DNA from: Sulfurovum sp.
GTDB lineage: Bacteria > Campylobacterota > Campylobacteria > Campylobacterales > Sulfurovaceae
Length of the DNA stretch: 33,139 bases
Direction of reading: 5' to 3'
NCBI GenBank assembly: GCA_016744875.1
Contig: JADGDL010000023.1
Coordinates: 1-33,139, forward strand
This document shows positions 16,594 to 24,990 of this stretch, piece by piece. Each line of letters begins with the position of its first letter. The first letter of the stretch is position 1. The notes below the pieces were generated by a model. That model did no database searches, was not told where the DNA came from, and saw only the letters and a list, made by a program, of their open reading frames with translations. The position numbers were made by a program, and so were the translations under genes.

Positions 16594-16673
16594 CCCCGGA
16601 TAATTAAAAAAATAAAGAGTATGATTTTCTTTTTCTAGATAAGCACTTTTTCCAATCTAATTTAGTAACTGTG

Positions 16674-16706
16674 AAACCTCATAAAATATATAACTATATA
16701 AGGTTT
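16674..16706. terminator. Possible hairpin between convergent genes
   Basis: AAACCT (16674-16679) can pair with AGGTTT (16701-16706), with partial AT pairing inside. It lies between the convergent SYLF and ligase genes. No U-tract follows on either strand, so a terminator role is weakly supported. Confidence 0.25.
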
Positions 16707-16726
16707 CTAGAGAGATTGTTGAAAAG

Positions 16727-17908
16727 TTAATTTTGAACAATATGCCCCACAAACTTAGACATATTATCAAGGATCTTCCCGCCTTTTCTAAAACCTAACC
16801 CACATGCTTCATAGGCATAAAATACACCAGCTTGATAGCTGCTACCTGTTGTGTCAGTCGCTAACTCTGTGTAGGCTTGGTAGAGCATTTTATGATTTTC
16901 ATAGTCACCTCCAATGCTTTCCAATTCTGAATGGTTTTCATCAAGGATACTCACATTGCCTCCTTCTCTTCCAAATACTGGTTTAGAGACTTGTTTTTGA
17001 CCTTCTAGTGGCTCAAATGAAGACTTCAATAGTAGAGGATGGTTAGGATACAGATCCCAAAGGATCTTGAGTAGTCCTTTACTTTGGAAGAGCAGGGTAT
17101 AGGCAGGATTGAAGATAATGGCTTTTTGGTTCTTGATGATGTTTGTCAATAGCATCGCCAAATCTGATTCTTCTAATGCTATGTCTTCCCAGGGAATGAG
17201 TTTGAACCAGAGTTCATAGTTTTCATCATTATAAAAGATACCGTCTTCTGAGGAGAAATCAATGTCATCGATGTAGGCAAACTCTGTATTAAACCCGGCT
17301 TCTGTAGCGATATGCTGAAGAAGTCTTACGGTATTTTCTTCTTCAGAGTTGCCTTTGACCGATGTAAAGAGAAAATTCCATCCGTCATAACGTTCTTCAA
17401 AAGTAGAAACATCTTCATCCAAAGTCACCAAACGTTTGAAGTTATCGATAAGTGATTCATAGAGTGCATTAAATTGACTCTCTTCTTCCAGACCATTTTG
17501 CTTAAGCATTGCCCACTGGACTATGGCAGTTTCAAAAAGTGCTGTAGGAGTATCCGCATTGAACTCTAAAAGTTTGATGGGTTTTCCATCAATACCACCT
17601 GCTAGATCAAAACGTCCGTAAAGGTGCCAATGTACATCACTTTCCCATGATTCTTTGATAGCGTCTACCAGGTTAAAAGGTATGCCTATCTCATGAAAAA
17701 GATTGTTCTCAACCACATGCTCTGCTGCTTCTACATACATATCGTAAAGGGTATTGGTTGCTTCATAGTACGCTTCAGCTTCTTGCTCTGTGATGACTAC
17801 AAGAGCATCTGAGATATATGAACTCTCGTCTGAGTCTGTGTGCCATACAAAACCTAGTGATTCTAAATACTCTGTATCGAGTGGAGATGTTTTTTGTAAA
17901 TTAACCAC
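16727..17908 (-). CDS. Glutathionylspermidine synthase-like ATP-grasp protein (YgiC type)
   Basis: The 393-residue protein corresponds to the C-terminal synthetase half of glutathionylspermidine synthase, without the amidase half, like E. coli YgiC and YjfC. Recognisable blocks are YGRFDLAGG, LLEFNADTPTALFE, a KPVFGREGGNVSI block for ATP binding, and the C-terminal SYQAGVFYAYEACGLGFR. It should ligate an amine to a carboxylate using ATP; the true substrate is unknown. The open frame runs further upstream but would overlap the lipoprotein gene. I therefore chose the GTG at 17908-17906, which overlaps the lipoprotein stop and gives a family-typical length. The ribosome binding site is weak (GGTGGG), consistent with coupled translation. 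Confidence 0.85.
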   Translation of the reverse strand: MVNLQKTSPLDTEYLESLGFVWHTDSDESSYISDALVVITEQEAEAYYEATNTLYDMYVEAAEHVVENNLFHEIGIPFNLVDAIKESWESDVHWHLYGRFDLAGGIDGKPIKLLEFNADTPTALFETAIVQWAMLKQNGLEEESQFNALYESLIDNFKRLVTLDEDVSTFEERYDGWNFLFTSVKGNSEEENTVRLLQHIATEAGFNTEFAYIDDIDFSSEDGIFYNDENYELWFKLIPWEDIALEESDLAMLLTNIIKNQKAIIFNPAYTLLFQSKGLLKILWDLYPNHPLLLKSSFEPLEGQKQVSKPVFGREGGNVSILDENHSELESIGGDYENHKMLYQAYTELATDTTGSSYQAGVFYAYEACGLGFRKGGKILDNMSKFVGHIVQN

Positions 17909-18479
17909 CAAAGAACCCACCAGATCTTGAAGATGATTTTTTGTTACCAAAGAAACCGGATTTTTTAGAGCTTGAAGACTTTTTTGCCTGAGAAAAACTT
18001 TTCTGACTTTTTGAATAGGTAGAAGGAGATTTGTATCCGGCTTTACGGTTGTTTTGAAAATTTTGGTTTCCAAAAAGTTTAGAACCTATCCATGAACCTA
18101 TCATCGCTCCGGCGATACTTGCAAGAAGTACTTCTCCTAAGCCCATACCACCTTGTTGTGAGACTTGCGCATTGTCTTTTGTAAGATTTGAAGTACCATT
18201 GTCAATTTTGGCTGCTTCTTCCTGCACAAGTATGTCCATCTCTTCTTTGGTCAGTACACGTTCTGTACCGTCAAGTTGCTTCAATACTATGCGTGTTTCA
18301 TCAGCGGGAAATTCATCTTTGATCTGATATTTACCTGCTGCTGTCTCTTCGATAATAACAAATGCACCTTTGGCTTGTGCCTGCTCTTGTGTCTGTTGTG
18401 TACATCCTGTTACACCTGTAACAAGTACAGCTCCTAAACCAGTTGCCGCAAGTGTTGAAAGTTGTCTGATATATTTCAT
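17901..18479 (-). CDS. UPF0323 family lipoprotein
   Basis: The 192-residue protein has a lipoprotein signal with lipobox VTGC (Cys26). A small conserved domain follows (GAFVIIEETAAGKYQIKDE and LDGTERVLTKEEMD), then a glycine-zipper-like hydrophobic stretch (about 117-137). A Ser/Lys/Gly-rich tail ends with GFFGG. This is the pattern of the UPF0323 lipoproteins of Campylobacter and Helicobacter (Cj0371/HP0232). It precedes and overlaps the ATP-grasp ligase gene by 8 bp. In E. coli the lipoprotein YgiB likewise precedes YgiC. A partnership, perhaps modification of the tail by the ligase, is inference. TAGGAT upstream of ATG 18479 is the ribosome binding site. Confidence 0.85.
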   Translation of the reverse strand: MKYIRQLSTLAATGLGAVLVTGVTGCTQQTQEQAQAKGAFVIIEETAAGKYQIKDEFPADETRIVLKQLDGTERVLTKEEMDILVQEEAAKIDNGTSNLTKDNAQVSQQGGMGLGEVLLASIAGAMIGSWIGSKLFGNQNFQNNRKAGYKSPSTYSKSQKSFSQAKKSSSSKKSGFFGNKKSSSRSGGFFGG

Positions 18480-18506
18480 AGTTGGATCCTAGATAAAGTT
18501 TGGAGT

Positions 18507-18512
18507 ATGATA
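18507..18512 (-). promoter_or_regulatory. Putative promoter of the UPF0323-ligase operon
   Basis: TATCAT on the minus strand (TTGCTATCATAC) lies 28 bp upstream of the ATG at 18479. It is a one-mismatch -10 box. Confidence 0.45.
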
Positions 18513-18575
18513 GCAAAAAAGGGCAAAAATATTATTTAAGAGAGAACATTAGATTATAAAAAGCCAAGAAGAGAT

Positions 18576-18609
18576 AAAAAGTTCCACCAAGTGTAAAGAC
18601 TTAGTGGAA
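18576..18609 (-). terminator. Intrinsic terminator of the beta-barrel gene
   Basis: On the minus strand an 11-bp stem (TTCCACTAAGT with ACTTGGTGGAA, one G-U) with a 6-nt loop is followed by CTTTTT. It starts 7 bp after the stop of the outer-membrane protein gene. Confidence 0.85.
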
Positions 18610-18616
18610 ATGAGGT

Positions 18617-19255
18617 TTAAAACTTATAAGTTACACCCACTGTTACAACATCAATTGCATCTTCAACTTTCCAACCTACTGCATTAGTATCATCATCATA
18701 TAATTCTGTATAGTCAACATACACAGCAACGTTATTACTGAATTCATAGGATGCTCCAAGTCCCCATGAGAAACCATCAAAATCTCCAGATGCTCCATTT
18801 GTGATTGAATAATCAATTGTTGCATATCCAAGAAGTGCATAAATATCAAATGCTGGTGTTACTGGGTAGATAGGTTTTACATAAAGACCAAATGCATCGA
18901 TCTCACCTACTGACTGTATTGTATTATCACTGATAGTCGCCCATGCATGATCAGTTAAACCAAGCCAGTATCTACCTTCAAGTGCAATATTTGAGTTAAA
19001 TTTATAACCTGCTTGAAGCATGATCTGATCATAATCTGCTGTACCTTGACTAAAGTTATTGTTGTTACCCGGTACGATCGTATCTCTATCAGCACTTAAA
19101 AAACCATATCCAAGTCCAAGGTAAAGACCTTTATCCTCAATTACCATTGGTGTTTCAACTACCACCTCTGGTTCTACTGGTGCTATGTCTCCACCTGCTA
19201 TTGCGAATGTACTCATTGCTAAAGCTGCTATTAATGAAAGATTAAACTTTTTCAT
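18617..19255 (-). CDS. Outer-membrane beta-barrel protein
   Basis: The 212-residue protein has a signal peptide (about 1-20), a short Pro/Val/Glu-rich segment (about 21-40) and then an eight-strand-like barrel. Its alternating strands include GLYLGLGYGF, IMLQAGYKFNSNIALEGRYW, FGLYVKPIY, YALLGYATIDY, GFSWGLGASYEF, VAVYVDYTEL and VVTVGVTYKF. It ends in Phe, the usual C-terminal signal for barrel insertion. It fits the OmpA N-terminal/Pfam OMP_b-brl type, with no peptidoglycan-binding OmpA domain. AAAGGACAGGAA precedes the ATG. The gene has its own promoter and a strong terminator, so it stands alone. Function is not evident. Confidence 0.88.
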   Translation of the reverse strand: MKKFNLSLIAALAMSTFAIAGGDIAPVEPEVVVETPMVIEDKGLYLGLGYGFLSADRDTIVPGNNNNFSQGTADYDQIMLQAGYKFNSNIALEGRYWLGLTDHAWATISDNTIQSVGEIDAFGLYVKPIYPVTPAFDIYALLGYATIDYSITNGASGDFDGFSWGLGASYEFSNNVAVYVDYTELYDDDTNAVGWKVEDAIDVVTVGVTYKF

Positions 19256-19286
19256 TTCCTGTCCTTTGTATTGGTTTTATACTTAT

Positions 19287-19292
19287 AGTATA
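19287..19292 (-). promoter_or_regulatory. Putative promoter of the beta-barrel gene
   Basis: TATACT on the minus strand (GTTATACTATAAG) lies 32 bp upstream of the ATG at 19255. Confidence 0.45.
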
Positions 19293-19447
19293 ACATTTTT
19301 AGGGACCTAGGTTTATCCGTAAATGGCAAACTTCTTCTTTTATACTAGATCGTTAGAGTTTATAGAAACGTTGAAAAATTAATAGAAATATCTCATTGAA
19401 ATTATGATTTATATATAAATGTTAAAAAAGGAAGAATAGATGAGAGT

Positions 19448-19480
19448 ATACAAAAGAGAGGGAAGATCTCTCTTTTGTGT
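19448..19480 (-). terminator. Hairpin downstream of ftsZ
   Basis: ACAAAAGAGAG (19450-19460) and CTCTCTTTTGT (19468-19478) form a perfect 11-bp stem with a 7-nt loop, extendable by two pairs. It begins 28 bp after the ftsZ stop. The U-tract is inside the stem rather than after it, so the hairpin may protect the mRNA end rather than terminate. The rest of 19256-19447 shows nothing except the beta-barrel promoter. Confidence 0.55.
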
Positions 19481-19507
19481 CATAAAGGGAAGGGACGTAA
19501 AATTCTT

Positions 19508-20659
19508 TTAGTCCATCTGCTTTCTTAGGAAAGTTGGAACATCCAAGATATCTTCATTGTCTCCGTTGTAACCGCCTACTACCATTTTGTTTGCAGAACG
19601 GATAGTATTGAGATTGTTTGAGTTAGAGCTTAACAGTGTCTCTTGTGTTTTTACAGTGGGTGCAGCTATAGCATTTTTATCTTCAAAGCCAGTTGCAACG
19701 ATAGTGATCTTGACTTCATCAATTTCCATATTCTCATTGGTAGTTGTTCCAAAGATCACTGATGCTTCTTCATCTGCACTCTCTTCAACGATCATCATCG
19801 CTTCACCGATCTCCATGATAGGATAATCAGGGTGAATATCAAAGTGTACAAGTACACCCATAGCACCATCTATAGAGACATTGTCAAGGAGTGGTGACTC
19901 GATAGCTGCTTTTGCTGCATCATATGCGGCATTTGTACCCACAGAATACCCAGCACCCATAAGTGCAAGACCTCTGTGTGACATTACTGTTTTAACATCA
20001 GCAAAGTCAAGGTTGATATCGTTCTCTCCATGAGAAAGGATCACTTTTGAGATACCGCCAACAGCTTGTGCAAGAATGTCATCTACCATTCGAAAACTCT
20101 CTTTGATACCAAGGTTCTTCTCTACGATAGAAAGAAGTTTCTCATTAGGTACAACGATGATAGAATCACTTTCTCTTTTGAGTTCTTCTAAACCTTCTTT
20201 TGCAAGTTTTGTTCTTTTTCGACCTTCAAACTTGAAAGGAGACGTGACGATAGATACAGTAAGTGCACCTACTTCTTTAGCAGCTTGAGCGATGATAGGT
20301 GCAGCACCTGTACCTGTTCCACCACCAAGACCAGCAGAGATAAATACAATGTCTGAACCCTCAAGCATATTTTTGATATCTTCAAAACTTTCCAGGGCAG
20401 CTTCTCTACCTTTGTCTGGTATCATTCCTGCACCAAGACCTCTGGTCGCATTGATACCCAGTTGCATCTTATATGGTGCAAGCGATGAGTCTAATGCCTG
20501 CTGATCCGTATTTGCCACAATAAGATCAATACTATGAATACCCTCTGCGATCATATGGTTGATCATGTTACCACCACCACCACCAACACCTATTGCTTTT
20601 ATCTTTGCCCCGTTTGTGTGGCACTTTGTCTCGACTATATCTATTTCAAACTCTTCCAT
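19508..20659 (-). CDS. ftsZ: Cell division protein FtsZ
   Basis: FtsZ is the tubulin-like GTPase that forms the division ring. The 383-residue protein has the N-terminal GVGGGGGNMINHM nucleotide segment (24-36), the tubulin signature GGGTGTGAA (112-120) and the synergy-loop NLDFADV (216-222). The C-terminal peptide DVPTFLRKQ, which binds FtsA and other partners, follows a short linker. The ATG at 20659 is preceded by the strong AGGGAGGA. ftsA ends 34 bp upstream, and ppiD, ftsA and ftsZ run as one minus-strand operon. Confidence 0.98.
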   Translation of the reverse strand: MEEFEIDIVETKCHTNGAKIKAIGVGGGGGNMINHMIAEGIHSIDLIVANTDQQALDSSLAPYKMQLGINATRGLGAGMIPDKGREAALESFEDIKNMLEGSDIVFISAGLGGGTGTGAAPIIAQAAKEVGALTVSIVTSPFKFEGRKRTKLAKEGLEELKRESDSIIVVPNEKLLSIVEKNLGIKESFRMVDDILAQAVGGISKVILSHGENDINLDFADVKTVMSHRGLALMGAGYSVGTNAAYDAAKAAIESPLLDNVSIDGAMGVLVHFDIHPDYPIMEIGEAMMIVEESADEEASVIFGTTTNENMEIDEVKITIVATGFEDKNAIAAPTVKTQETLLSSNSNNLNTIRSANKMVVGGYNGDNEDILDVPTFLRKQMD

Positions 20660-20693
20660 GTTTTCCTCCCTTTAATTGTGTTTTAAAATACCG

Positions 20694-22121
20694 TTAAAAA
20701 AGCTGTTTTGCCCAGTTAGCCAACTTTTTTATTGGATTTTTATTCTCTTTTCCTATATCCGGTAAATCCTCAAATGAAAATGACATTGACTCTTCCGCAT
20801 CATTGTCAACTTTCTTAGATGATTCTTTTGGTGCTTTTACAACCTTTGTTTCTTTTTTAGTCTGTGTTAGTTTAATATCTTGAACATCATTTACAGTATT
20901 ACCTATTTTGATGTTGCTTAGATCTTCTTCATGCACAACTTTTGAGTGGAGAACTTCTTGTTGAAAGTCTATTTCATACTGTGTGTGTTCACCTGCTTTG
21001 TAGAGGAGTAGACCCATGACTGTTGAGAATGAAGGGTCTTTCAGTTCATCAAACAGACCATTGATCCTGTCTCCAGGGTATCCTACTCGTACAGGCATAC
21101 CTGTAAAGATAGCCTGTGCCAATTCTCTAATACCTTTTAACTTGGTCATACCTCCGGTCAATATGATACCCGCACCGATCTGCTCTCTTAATGCAGATTT
21201 CTCGAGCGATTTAGATAAGATCATCAGTGCTTCTTCCACACGTGCAAAGATCACAGAATGAACGATCTCTAGTGAGACGCCATTACGGTTTTCTTCATCT
21301 CCTATGATCGGAAGTTCAATCACTTCATTTGAACTTTCAACAAGGTTTGCATGGCGTATTTTTACATTTTCTGCTATTTGAAGTGGGGTATGCAGTGCCA
21401 TAGAAAGGTCATTGGTAATATGGTTTGAACCTACACCAAGGAAGTCATTATATCTGATGGAGTTTCCTGTATGGACCACAAGGTTAGATGTCTGACCACC
21501 CATGTCGATAACCGCAACTCCAAGTTCTTTTTCATCTTCATCCATCACTGCGATGGATGAAGCATAACCTGAAAGTACAATACCATCTATCTCTACACCT
21601 GCAGATCGCACCGCTTTTTGCAGATTAGATAGGTTCGATTTCTGTGTCATGATGATGTTGACATCTACTTCCATACGTGAAGCATTCATACCAAAAGGAT
21701 CTTCAATGAAATCCTGGTCATCAACTCTAAAGTTGTAAGGGAGTACATGAATGATGTCATACTCTGTAGGTACATTGGCATTGTAAAGTGCTGTTTGCAT
21801 TACACGGTTGATCTCTTTGATAGAGATATCTTTGTGTGGTATGTTGACAATACCTGTAGAGTTCAAAGATTTTGCATAAGCATTAGAGATGGAAACAGTG
21901 GCAGAAGTAATGTTACTTCCTGCGATACGTTTCGCATCATTGATCGCTTTTTTAATGGCTTTAGAGGAAAGTTCTATATTGGTAATGGCACCTTTTTTGA
22001 TCCCTTGGGATTTTGAGATGCCGTGGCCCTGTATAGTGACTTGGTTTGAGTCATTGATTTCAGCAATGATAGCACATATTTTGGTAGAACCGATATCAAT
22101 CGCTAAAATTGTGTCACTCAA
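20694..22121 (-). CDS. ftsA: Cell division protein FtsA
   Basis: FtsA is the actin-like protein that tethers FtsZ to the membrane. At 475 residues it is longer than the roughly 420 of E. coli. It has the ATP phosphate-1 loop AIDIGSTK (7-14), the phosphate-2 region VIDMGGQTSN and IILTGGMTKLKG near 318. The C-terminal amphipathic helix is NPIKKLANWAKQLF (462-475). Between about 400 and 460 lies a charged linker that accounts for the extra length. The likely start is the TTG at 22121-22119. It overlaps the ppiD stop by four bases (TTGA) and has GGGAGG just upstream. Confidence 0.96.
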   Translation of the reverse strand: MSDTILAIDIGSTKICAIIAEINDSNQVTIQGHGISKSQGIKKGAITNIELSSKAIKKAINDAKRIAGSNITSATVSISNAYAKSLNSTGIVNIPHKDISIKEINRVMQTALYNANVPTEYDIIHVLPYNFRVDDQDFIEDPFGMNASRMEVDVNIIMTQKSNLSNLQKAVRSAGVEIDGIVLSGYASSIAVMDEDEKELGVAVIDMGGQTSNLVVHTGNSIRYNDFLGVGSNHITNDLSMALHTPLQIAENVKIRHANLVESSNEVIELPIIGDEENRNGVSLEIVHSVIFARVEEALMILSKSLEKSALREQIGAGIILTGGMTKLKGIRELAQAIFTGMPVRVGYPGDRINGLFDELKDPSFSTVMGLLLYKAGEHTQYEIDFQQEVLHSKVVHEEDLSNIKIGNTVNDVQDIKLTQTKKETKVVKAPKESSKKVDNDAEESMSFSFEDLPDIGKENKNPIKKLANWAKQLF

Positions 22122-23593
22122 TTTGTAAGCCCTCCCATATAGACTTCAGTTGGATATTTTTTATCCAGCATTTTGATAAGATTTGATTCAAATGTGTTCT
22201 GTTTTAACTTGTTGACAGTTTCTGTTACGAAATTTGTCTCGTTAGCATCCACTGGATCAAGTTTTTGTTCCAATATATTGTAAACTATAACTTTATCCAA
22301 TACACTAATGATACCCTTTTCTTTGGTCGATGTAAAGAGTTTTTGTAAGAATTGTAAACTTTCTTGATTATTTAATAATTCTAGGTTGACATTCTCTTCT
22401 AATTTTAGAAAACCTGAGACGATCGCATCATTTTGATCAAAGTTTTTAAGTGTTGACTCTGCCAGTGCTAAAAGTGCTTCTTTTTTCGCTTGTGCAGTGT
22501 ATAGAAGTATAACTTCTTCTTTTGCTTCTGCATAGGTTTTTATTTTTGGTAGTGTAACATTTTCTATTTTGACAGTTGCGTAACTATTTGAAACAATTTT
22601 AGGTTTTAGTATGTCACCTACATCTTTTTCTTTTATAGTTGACCATATCTCATCTGTAAACTTAAGATCATTGATAGGAAGTGTCAGTTTTTCACTTTCT
22701 GTGTTCTCACCTTTCTTAAATGCGATGTATGCTTTTTGTGCAGATTTTTTTGTTTTCTTTATTTTAAGATCACTTGTAAGTAAAACCTTCGCTTCTTCAT
22801 AAGTGAGTTGTTTACCCTCAGCATTGCTATAGTTAAAACTGTTTGCATCAAAATGTGCTTTAAGTTCATCTTCTGTCACTGCTGTCTCTTGACTTGAGGT
22901 CCAAACAACTGAAAGGTCATACATTTGTACAGTCATAAAATTCTCTTTTTTCATTTCCCAGAATGCTTTAACTTTTGCATCATCTAGTACAAAATCCACA
23001 TCAGAAGCTGTCAATACTTTATAGGCAATCTTGTCACTGACATTCATTGCAGCGGAGATAGCTTCTTCTTCAAGTGGTAAACCTTCAACATTGAGAAGGT
23101 CAATGGTCTTTTGAATAATACGCTCTTCTCTAAGAGTCTCTTCAAATGATTTTGCTTTAAGTCTTTGCATTCTTAAATAACCATCATAGATCTCTCTGTT
23201 GAAAACACCATCTTTTTGAAAAGATGGAATGCCCTCTAATCTTTTTGCCACTTCAGCATCAGAAACGACGATACCGACATCTTTGGCAAAGTTAAGGATC
23301 TTCGCTTGTGTTTCAAGTCGTGCGAATGCCTGTTGCACAAGGCCCATCTCTTTGGCTTTTTCCTCATCAAGTGTACCTTGCATGGCATCGTTGTACTGGT
23401 TGTATATAGAACTGTAAACCATATTGAGTTTTACCTGTTTGATCTCTACATCACCTACTTTGGCTATATTACCGGCCTTAGAACCAAAACTGTAACTTCC
23501 CCAGCCTACAAAACCAGCTCCTATAAATGCGATAGTCGCTATCCATATCGTCCATACTAGATATTTGTTGTGTTTTTGCATCCAACTAATCAT
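22118..23593 (-). CDS. PpiD/SurA-type periplasmic folding factor
   Basis: The 491-residue protein is anchored by one N-terminal membrane helix (about 13-33), with the rest in the periplasm. The region after the helix, with GDVEIKQVKLNMVYSSIYNQY, EMGLVQQAFARLE and FNREIYDGYLRMQ, matches the SurA_N/PpiD chaperone domain. A recognisable parvulin catalytic domain is hard to see in the middle, so isomerase activity is doubtful; a weak C-terminal region may be a degenerate one. It is the first gene of the operon with ftsA and ftsZ and diverges from bioA. The ATG at 23593 has GAAGG some ten bases upstream. Confidence 0.78.
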   Translation of the reverse strand: MISWMQKHNKYLVWTIWIATIAFIGAGFVGWGSYSFGSKAGNIAKVGDVEIKQVKLNMVYSSIYNQYNDAMQGTLDEEKAKEMGLVQQAFARLETQAKILNFAKDVGIVVSDAEVAKRLEGIPSFQKDGVFNREIYDGYLRMQRLKAKSFEETLREERIIQKTIDLLNVEGLPLEEEAISAAMNVSDKIAYKVLTASDVDFVLDDAKVKAFWEMKKENFMTVQMYDLSVVWTSSQETAVTEDELKAHFDANSFNYSNAEGKQLTYEEAKVLLTSDLKIKKTKKSAQKAYIAFKKGENTESEKLTLPINDLKFTDEIWSTIKEKDVGDILKPKIVSNSYATVKIENVTLPKIKTYAEAKEEVILLYTAQAKKEALLALAESTLKNFDQNDAIVSGFLKLEENVNLELLNNQESLQFLQKLFTSTKEKGIISVLDKVIVYNILEQKLDPVDANETNFVTETVNKLKQNTFESNLIKMLDKKYPTEVYMGGLTN

Positions 23594-23622
23594 ACTTCAT
23601 CTACCTTCAATCGAAAAATTTG

Positions 23623-23634
23623 TACAATATTTTA
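23623..23634. promoter_or_regulatory. Overlapping divergent -10 boxes for ppiD-ftsA-ftsZ and bioA
   Basis: TACAAT at 23623-23628 (plus) could serve bioA, and TAAAAT on the minus strand at 23634-23629 could serve ppiD. The intergenic gap is only about 75 bp, so the two promoters would abut. Confidence 0.35.
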
Positions 23635-23668
23635 TCTAAATAAATTGAAATGGAGAGTGTATTTGTCT

Positions 23669-24976
23669 ATGCAACGTAAAAATAATGAAATGATGCAAAG
23701 GGACCTGGAGGTCATATGGCATCCATGTACTCAAATGAAGGATCACGAGACACTCCCTCTTGTACCTGTCAAGTCAGGAAAAGGTGTATATCTGTATGAC
23801 TTTGAAGGAAATGCCTATATCGATGCAGTGAGTTCTTGGTGGGTAAACCTTTTTGGTCATGCCAATGAAAGTATCAATGCCAAGGTAAAAGAGCAACTTG
23901 ACACACTGGAGCATGTACTCTTGGCTGGATTTACCCATGAACCTGCCATTGAACTTGCACATAAACTTGTCAATATCACCCCAAAGGAACTGGCTAAGGT
24001 CTTTTATGTAGACAATGGATCTTCTGCAGTTGAAGCAGCATTGAAAATGAGTTACCACTATCATTTGAATCGTGGTGAGCGTAAAGCGCTTTTTCTTTCA
24101 TTGACTAATTCTTATCATGGTGAGACCATTGGTGCTTTGAGTGTGGGAGATGTTTCTTTGTATAAAGAGACCTATGAACCATTGCTTATTGCCAATGAAC
24201 AAGTGCCTGTACCAAAAGATCAGAGTGTTGAGGCTGCCACTATAGCCTTGGAAACACTGGAAAATGTCTTAAAAGAAAAATCTGATGAGATCGCTGCATT
24301 GATTGTTGAACCACTTATACAGGGAGCAGGGGGGATGCATATGTATCATCCTGAATATCTTGTGGGAGCCAGACGATTAACTAAAGCATATAATGTGCAT
24401 CTAATAGCAGACGAGATCATGACAGGCTTTGGACGTACAGGAAAGATGTTTGCCTGTGAGCATGCAGATATCTCTCCAGACTTCATGACACTTTCTAAAG
24501 GTCTGACAGGTGGATACCTGCCTCTATCAGTTGTCATGACCACAGATGACGTTTACAATGCTTTTTATTGTGATTACAATGAACACAAGGCATTTTTGCA
24601 TTCTCATTCATATACGGGTAACCCTCTGGCATGTGCTGCAGCATTGGCAACAATGGATATATTTGAAAATAACGATGTCTTGGGTGAAAATGAAAAGAAG
24701 CGTATTTACATTATAGAGAAATTAGAAAGATTTCTAAGTTTACAAAATGTGAAAGAGATCAGACAACAAGGTATGGTCACTGCCATAGAGTTAAAAGGCT
24801 ATGAATCCAGTGAGCGTGTAGGTGTTAAAATTTATGAGTATGCTTTGACGAAAGGGGTTTTGCTTAGACCTTTAGGGCATGTGATCTACTTTATGCCACC
24901 ATATATTATATCCTATGAAGAGATTGATAAGATGATAGAAGTAGCCTATGAAGGTATACAAAGCGTAATGAAGTAG
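23669..24976 (+). CDS. bioA: Adenosylmethionine-8-amino-7-oxononanoate aminotransferase BioA
   Basis: BioA is a PLP enzyme of biotin synthesis that makes 7,8-diaminononanoate from KAPA with S-adenosylmethionine as amino donor. The 435-residue product has the N-terminal HPCTQMKDH (18-26), SSWWVNLFGH, the PLP-phosphate GSSAVEAALK (117-126) and SYHGET (148-153). The ADEIMTGFGRTG block and the PLP lysine in LSKGLTGG (Lys277) follow. HVIYFMPPY near the C-terminus is also typical. The start is uncertain: GGAG at 23652-23655 favours the TTG at 23663, two codons upstream of the ATG given here. No other biotin genes lie nearby. Confidence 0.93.
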   Translation: MQRKNNEMMQRDLEVIWHPCTQMKDHETLPLVPVKSGKGVYLYDFEGNAYIDAVSSWWVNLFGHANESINAKVKEQLDTLEHVLLAGFTHEPAIELAHKLVNITPKELAKVFYVDNGSSAVEAALKMSYHYHLNRGERKALFLSLTNSYHGETIGALSVGDVSLYKETYEPLLIANEQVPVPKDQSVEAATIALETLENVLKEKSDEIAALIVEPLIQGAGGMHMYHPEYLVGARRLTKAYNVHLIADEIMTGFGRTGKMFACEHADISPDFMTLSKGLTGGYLPLSVVMTTDDVYNAFYCDYNEHKAFLHSHSYTGNPLACAAALATMDIFENNDVLGENEKKRIYIIEKLERFLSLQNVKEIRQQGMVTAIELKGYESSERVGVKIYEYALTKGVLLRPLGHVIYFMPPYIISYEEIDKMIEVAYEGIQSVMK

Positions 24977-24990
24977 TCTTCTTTTAAGGC

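Noticed and set aside
16587..16612. TTAATTA/TAATTAA inverted repeat after the SYLF gene as a terminator
   Set aside because: It is followed by A residues, not T, on the plus strand, and its AT-only stem is weak.
17909..18073. Upstream extension of the ligase frame to an ATG at 18073
   Set aside because: It lies wholly inside the lipoprotein gene, its residues do not look like the family, and the GTG at 17908 gives the normal length.
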